From: Dryococelus australis
Lineage: Eukaryota > Arthropoda > Insecta > Phasmatodea > Phasmatidae
DNA: 64,000 nt
Direction of reading: 5' to 3'
Assembly: GCA_029891345.1 (NCBI GenBank)
Contig: CM057002.1
Coordinates: 61,990,777-62,054,776, forward strand
The notes beneath the pieces are model-generated. The model was not told the DNA's origin. It saw only the letters and a list, made by a program, of their open reading frames with translations, and searched no databases. The position numbers and the translations under genes were made by a program. The first letter of the stretch is position 1; each line of letters starts with the position of its first letter. Shown piece after piece: positions 59,195 to 64,000 of this stretch.

Positions 59195-61554
59195 TGTGAC
59201 GGCTATCCATGCACAACAAACGAAAGTTAAAACCGACGGTGCCATATGAAGTTGAGAATATGTTGGCCGTTTGGGATGGCTTACCTTCACTGCGAGGGGG
59301 GGGGGTTACGAGTTCTTAAGGAAGTTTGCAAACAGATCCGGAAAAGGTAAAATCAGTTGTAAATTTTTAGGTATGGTAGCATTTTATAGTATATTTATTC
59401 CGAATTTTTCCGGTCTTGCAGAGCCGTTATATATACTGAAAAGAAAAAACGTGGTGTTTCAGTGGAACGAAGATAAAGAAAATGCATTTAAAAAATTGAA
59501 GGATATGTTAGCAAATCATCCAGTTTTGCAATTACCTAATTTTTCCTAAGAGTTCTTTTTGCACTCCGATGCCAGTTCTGTAGCAATAGGAGTGTGTTTA
59601 AATCTAAAGATTGATGTTCATTTTGTACCGATAGCGTACACCAGTAAATTATTGACCAAAGCAGAACATAAACTTGCTATTTATGAATAAGAATGCTTAA
59701 GTTGTATTTAGGCTATGGAAAAGTTTGCAGATTATATGGATCACGCACCGTTCACGTTGTACACGGACAACCAAGTGCTCAGTTGGTTATTAAGATCGCA
59801 AAGGCCTGCAGGCAGGTTGGCACGTTGGCTGGTAAGATTGGCCCATTTCAAATTTAATGTGCAACACATTCGCGGGGTCGATAATTCGGTAGGAGACGCG
59901 TTGTCGCGCATGTATTGCGCAGAAGAGTTTGAGCAAGGTGACGAGCAGGTGGAGAATTAGGCATATCTAGAGAGTGTAGCGAGCGTCGATAGTCAGCTGG
60001 CAAGACCAGCAAAGGGAAACACAGATGTTTCAGGATTGAATAGGTTACAAAAATTCCCAAGTGTGTTTACTGACATTAAAGAATACCAAAATGCTGATCA
60101 GGAATGTAAGCAGATTTTGTCTGGAACTAAGAATAGAACTTCGTTGTATGTTATCCATAAAGGTTTGCTAGGTGAATGGACGAGACGAGGAAAATTCAGA
60201 GTTTTTGTACCTGAAAATTTAAGGGTGATGGTGTTTAAATATTTCCACGATATCTTATTACGGAGGACACATAGGGCGTTGATGAAACCATCTCTCGCAT
60301 GTTAGACATTTTTACATGGCCGGGAGTTTGCACCGACCACGAAAACTGCGCAAAAGGTTGTGATGTGTGCCAACACCCCTAAACCGAAAAATCAAAAACC
60401 AGAAGATCAGTATGCGGGTACGGTAGCCACGTATCCTTGGGATCGTGTGTATTTAGACATCATAGGTCTGTTGTCCCGGAGTACATCGGGTTATGTCTAT
60501 GTCCTAGTAATAATTTATAGTTTCAGCAAATTTTGTCTATTTTTCCCATTACACGCCATAAAGGCAGTTGAAATCTGTAAAGTTGTAATGCAACAGTTGT
60601 ATAGTGTTTTTGGAGCACCAGTATATGTAGTTACAAATAACTCTAAGTATTTTTTGTCGCAAGAAATCAGAGATCTGAATTTTATATGGGGAGTAAAAAT
60701 GGTTCAAACTACCCTGTAGCATCGACAGGCAAATTTAGTAGAACGTGTTAACCGTAACATTAAGATTGCCTTACGCAGTCTTCAGTCAGATACGCAACGT
60801 CACTGTGATGACATATTATACCTCTTGTTTTCATGTTTCAATAATTTGATTCATAGTGCACACAAGTATGCATCAGCTGAAATGATTTTGGGGCAGAGAT
60901 TGATGCACCCTTTAATAAATGTGTTTGCTTGGAAAACGTGAATAATAAAAAAAAAATGGTAGAAATATGAGCGGATGTGACTCGCAATTTTAATTGCGTA
61001 TCACCATAACATGGAACAGAAAAGTAACTTAGTTTACAAAGATGTACCTTTGAAACCTGATAATTTAATTGTAGTCGAGGCTAACCACCTCAGTTCAAAA
61101 ATGGAATATTTTAGTGCTAAGTTGGCGGTGAAATGGCGAGGGCCGTTTCAGATAGTGAGGTTCCTTTCGACTATGACAGTATTGATCGAAGATCCACATT
61201 CTCCGAATAAATACGAAAAGGTTAATATCTCCCAATGTAAAAGATATCACGTACCCACAACATAACAGGGCTGTCTCCCACCGTTCCCTTTTGTGAAATC
61301 CACACTGTCTTAATTAAAGGATGCAAAACTGTTTTATTAAGCATACTAAGATATTAAAATGATTGTATTTTATAAAGATATTTCAGTTTTCCAGTGTGTT
61401 TGAAGGAAAATTTAAGAGAGAGTATGAAAATTTTGTAAGAAAGTATACTCTACTCAAAAGATAAATGAGTAAATATTTGAAAATGTGTACAAATAGGTAA
61501 AGTTAAAAGAGTATGTAAGTAAAAATTTACGAATATGTAAAGTCATAAATATTT

Positions 61555-61663
61555 AAAGGTATACCTGTATATAAAATGAGTGACGTATTATGCTATACAT
61601 ATTTAAAAGGTATATATATATATAATAAGTGAAGTATTATGCTATACATATTTAAAAGGTACA

Positions 61664-61703
<40 letters not shown>

Positions 61704-61720
61704 GAGTGAAGTATTAGAGC
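61555..61720. repeat. Tandem repeat and (AT)n tract inside the Gypsy 3' region
   Basis: Three copies of a roughly 60-bp unit containing GAGTGAAGTATTATGCTATA and ACATATTTAAAAGGTA, separated by TATATA runs, the longest at about 61666-61701. Confidence 0.85.
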
Positions 61721-61983
61721 TTTTATATGTAAATGGATGAATGGCAAAATGGTTAAAAAATTTAAGCAAGCCTACCTAAAGTAAAATTTGAAAAAGTTAT
61801 GATTTTTCCTATGTCTTTTTCGAGTGAGCCCTGGTGCTTTTCTGTTTTATGGTTGCAGCTAACTACGTGACCCGTGTCCCATGCGGAAAGGAGCCTGGGG
61901 TAAGGGCCTGGCCAGCCTACGCCTTATGTTCTGGACGCGTGTGCGACACCGACTTCATAGGTCTTTCTTCAGGGGAGGAGGGA

Positions 61984-62815
61984 TGTGACGGCTATCCATG
62001 CACATCGAATGAAAGTCAAAACCGACGGTGCCATATGAAGTTGAGAAAATGTTGGCCGTTTAGAACGGCTTACCTTCGCTGCGACGGGGGTGTGTTTGAC
62101 GAGCTACACGCCTCACATCCGCTGGGAGGGCCTACTGGTCTGCAAGAATGGGCGCCGGGGGGCTTCTGCTGCCTTCCCGTCCCTCATACGTCACCTTGCC
62201 CACGTAACATCAGCCAGCCAGTCAGTCACGTACCACCAGACTTCAGATATCGATGGAGTGAAGATCATTTTGTAATGTTCTAGATGATTTCAAATAAAAT
62301 ATAAATACAGGTGTCTCGCCCAGATTCGGGGAGACAGCACAGAGTTTTCACTTGGGCAGGAACTGCTGTTCCGTCCGTCCACATTTTTAAATGAGGAGGG
62401 GGGGGGGGTTTGCTGCAATTTATGTTAAGTATGGTTTAAAGCAAAATAATTGTATGTAACATGCATATAGCTGGAAAGAGATGTAATCTTGTTAAAATGT
62501 ACATTTTGGGGGAAGTTTTAAACATAATTATTTTTGATACCTCATTCATACTAAGTGTAATCAGTGGGAAAACTATATTTTTATATAACATTTATTGATT
62601 GTAAAATTTTGGGGCAAAACTATTGTAAATTATTTGAAGTTGATATATAAATGCAAGGCAACGAATATTTGCAAAACTTTTCACTGAAGCCAACCCAAAT
62701 CCCTTTTTTGACATCATAGAGGGGCTCTCAGCTGTTTTTCAACTTAAAACACCTACATTCAGGAAGCAGTTAAGACGAGGACCTCGGCCTGTATTTGTTG
62801 ACAAACACCGTCACA
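61984..62815 (+). repeat. 3' LTR of the Gypsy fossil
   Basis: 832 bp beginning TGTGACGG and ending CCGTCACA, an 8-bp perfect inverted terminal pair. Its first 108 bp match the sequence at 59195. A purine-rich tract directly precedes it, as expected for plus-strand priming. Confidence 0.93.
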
Positions 62816-63010
62816 GTATGGTCAGTTGATATGTGCAGCCTGTATCGTTGGTCAGTAATTGTGTATAGTTAGTGGTTCTGGTTGGTATTAGCCAGTTTGT
62901 CTGATTGTGTGGTAAGGTCTGTTAGTCTTGTCCATTGGGTCTGCCAATTGGTTAGTCTTGTTGGTTGGTGTGTTGTTTCAGACTTGATGGTTTGATAGGA
63001 TGTTGGTCTG
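62816..63010. repeat. GT-rich satellite, right block
   Basis: The array resumes with GTATGGTCAGTTGATATG directly after the Gypsy LTR and fades into ordinary AT-rich DNA. Confidence 0.85.
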
Positions 63011-64000
63011 GTTTGTTGTGACTATCACCAATGACCTGAAAATTGTGGCAACGATGTACTGTAGTTAATGTGTATAAGAATGTACCTACACTTTACATGG
63101 ACGAACACAGTAAATATTTCGTGTTTATATGTAATGATATCAATATATTTTAATTAATAAATCCGAGAAACTAAATTTGAGTAAAATTTCTGTAATTTTA
63201 AAACAATGTGACCATGCTTCTATATATAAATTTATGATGCATATAGATTTAAAATATGTAACATATTAGCTTCAATCTATGCCTATAATATTAATATAAT
63301 ATAATATTACGCTAGCATACTGAATTTTACAAGCCTGGGACTAACTGATTTTCTTTTCCAATGTTCATGGCTGTCAAGGTTAAAGTCCAAATTTTAAACT
63401 GTTAAAAATTTATAAACCGAGTTTCAATTAAAACTGCATGTCCCAAATGCAACACGAAAAACTTCAAACATTTATGATTTAATATAATAAATAAAAAATG
63501 TTATTGAAATAAAATGTAACATTTATAAAGTGCTTAATTCCAAGTAGCAACATTCATTGACCCAATGGTTAGCATTTGGTTGGAAAGGTTGGCCATGTGC
63601 CGAGTTAGAAAGCATACACAAATACAACGGTGACCCAATGTAATATTTCACCCAAATATTTTTCTCGAAAATTGTAATGAGATATCTTAGAAAAACACAC
63701 ATCAACACCTCTATTTCAAAGAATGCCAGAACATGTCGCAAGAGCAATTTTTTAGAAATTTAAAATGGTTGGCTAAATGTTGGCAACAAGTTTGTAGACA
63801 TACCGTTGGAAATGTGTATGTATTTTTATGTTGGGCCAACACTGTAAAACCAACATTTTATGACAAAGTTAGGAAATATACATTCTTAATTTAAACAATG
63901 CCCCTTTCTTGCATTTTATGAAGTACAGATGTTTTTCACTACACTGACCATTTTACTTTTAAATACGTGTAGTTGGTGTTATGTTGGGACAATGTTCGAA
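63011..64000. other. AT-rich stretch, nothing recognised
   Basis: No coding similarity. A few scattered TGTTGG/CCAACA motifs near 63.75-63.98 kb might be the start of another repeat that continues outside the window. Confidence 0.4.

Larger units (their letters stand above)
59195..62815 (+). mobile_element. Fossil Gypsy LTR retrotransposon inserted in the satellite
   Basis: The element starts TGTGACGGCTATCCATGCAC and ends CCGTCACA, with GTAT on both sides (59191-59194 and 62816-62819) as a 4-bp target-site duplication. Parts seen in order: a short stretch of 5' LTR, reverse transcriptase C-terminal part (KFLGMVAFYSIFIPNFSGLA), RNase H (FTLYTDNQVLSWLL, GVDNSVGDALSR), integrase zinc-binding region and core (YPWDRVYLDIIGLLSRSTSG, FGAPVYVVTNNSK) and integrase C-terminus (KLAVKWRGPFQIVRFLS), then a purine tract AGGGGAGGAGGGA just before the 3' LTR. 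Gag, protease and the catalytic half of reverse transcriptase were not seen. The element is broken, with several breaks. The comparable part of the two LTRs differs at about 10 of 108 bases, so it is old. Confidence 0.92.

Noticed and set aside
61834-62283. 149-codon frame at the Gypsy 3' LTR
   Set aside because: It lies across the purine tract and LTR, so it is not an independent gene.

Overview
This window looks like nuclear DNA of an insect with a large, repeat-rich genome. It is AT-rich and littered with tRNA-derived SINEs, DNA transposons, LINE and LTR remnants and simple-sequence arrays. It also carries recognisable pieces of two insect gustatory-receptor genes. A polyneopteran insect (cockroach/termite, stick-insect or orthopteran type) is my best guess from the repeat style, but it is only a guess. 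No bacterial-type genes, rRNA genes or credible functional tRNA genes were found.

Layout. 0-9 kb: a DNA-binding-domain scrap, SINEs (one an inverted dimer), a decayed Tc1-like transposon and a decayed piggyBac transposon. 9-19 kb: GC-rich islands, tRNA-like SINE heads, an ACGT-rich array, a zinc-finger reading frame, a fossil Polinton polymerase fragment, a possible LTR-element end, a hAT-like non-autonomous element and a 39-bp minisatellite. 20.5-31.2 kb: a foldback element and then gustatory receptor 1 on the minus strand. Its large first coding exon is at 31.2-30.4 kb and its last two exons are at 23.4 and 21.5 kb. The introns are filled with a 284-bp triplication, two SINEs and a higher-order minisatellite. 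32-34 kb: a 5'-truncated LINE. 35-41 kb: small tandem arrays, a Gypsy integrase fossil, a candidate two-exon Myb/SANT-like gene start and another SINE. 42.2-46.4 kb: a fossil Polinton with seven recognisable parts. 46.8-49 kb: an AAGATGGTGG-type array and an unexplained GC-richer island. 49.2-50.1 kb: gustatory receptor 2 (minus strand, main exon only). 50-55 kb: little that I can assign. 55-63 kb: one GT-rich 14-bp satellite split by an unidentified 2-kb insertion and by a Gypsy LTR element that carries a visible GTAT target-site duplication.

How the parts relate. The only host genes supported here are the two paralogous gustatory receptors, head-to-tail on the minus strand about 18 kb apart, and a weaker Myb/SANT-like gene start. 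Receptor 1 has a well-formed exon structure but its main exon appears to be about 20 nt short compared with receptor 2, which breaks its frame. It may be a recent pseudogene or contain an assembly error. I did not find a wholly new system. The items most worth checking are the receptor locus, the two Polinton fossils, the tandem array built on a tRNA A-box-like unit, the inverted SINE dimer, and the nested-insertion history of the GT-rich satellite.
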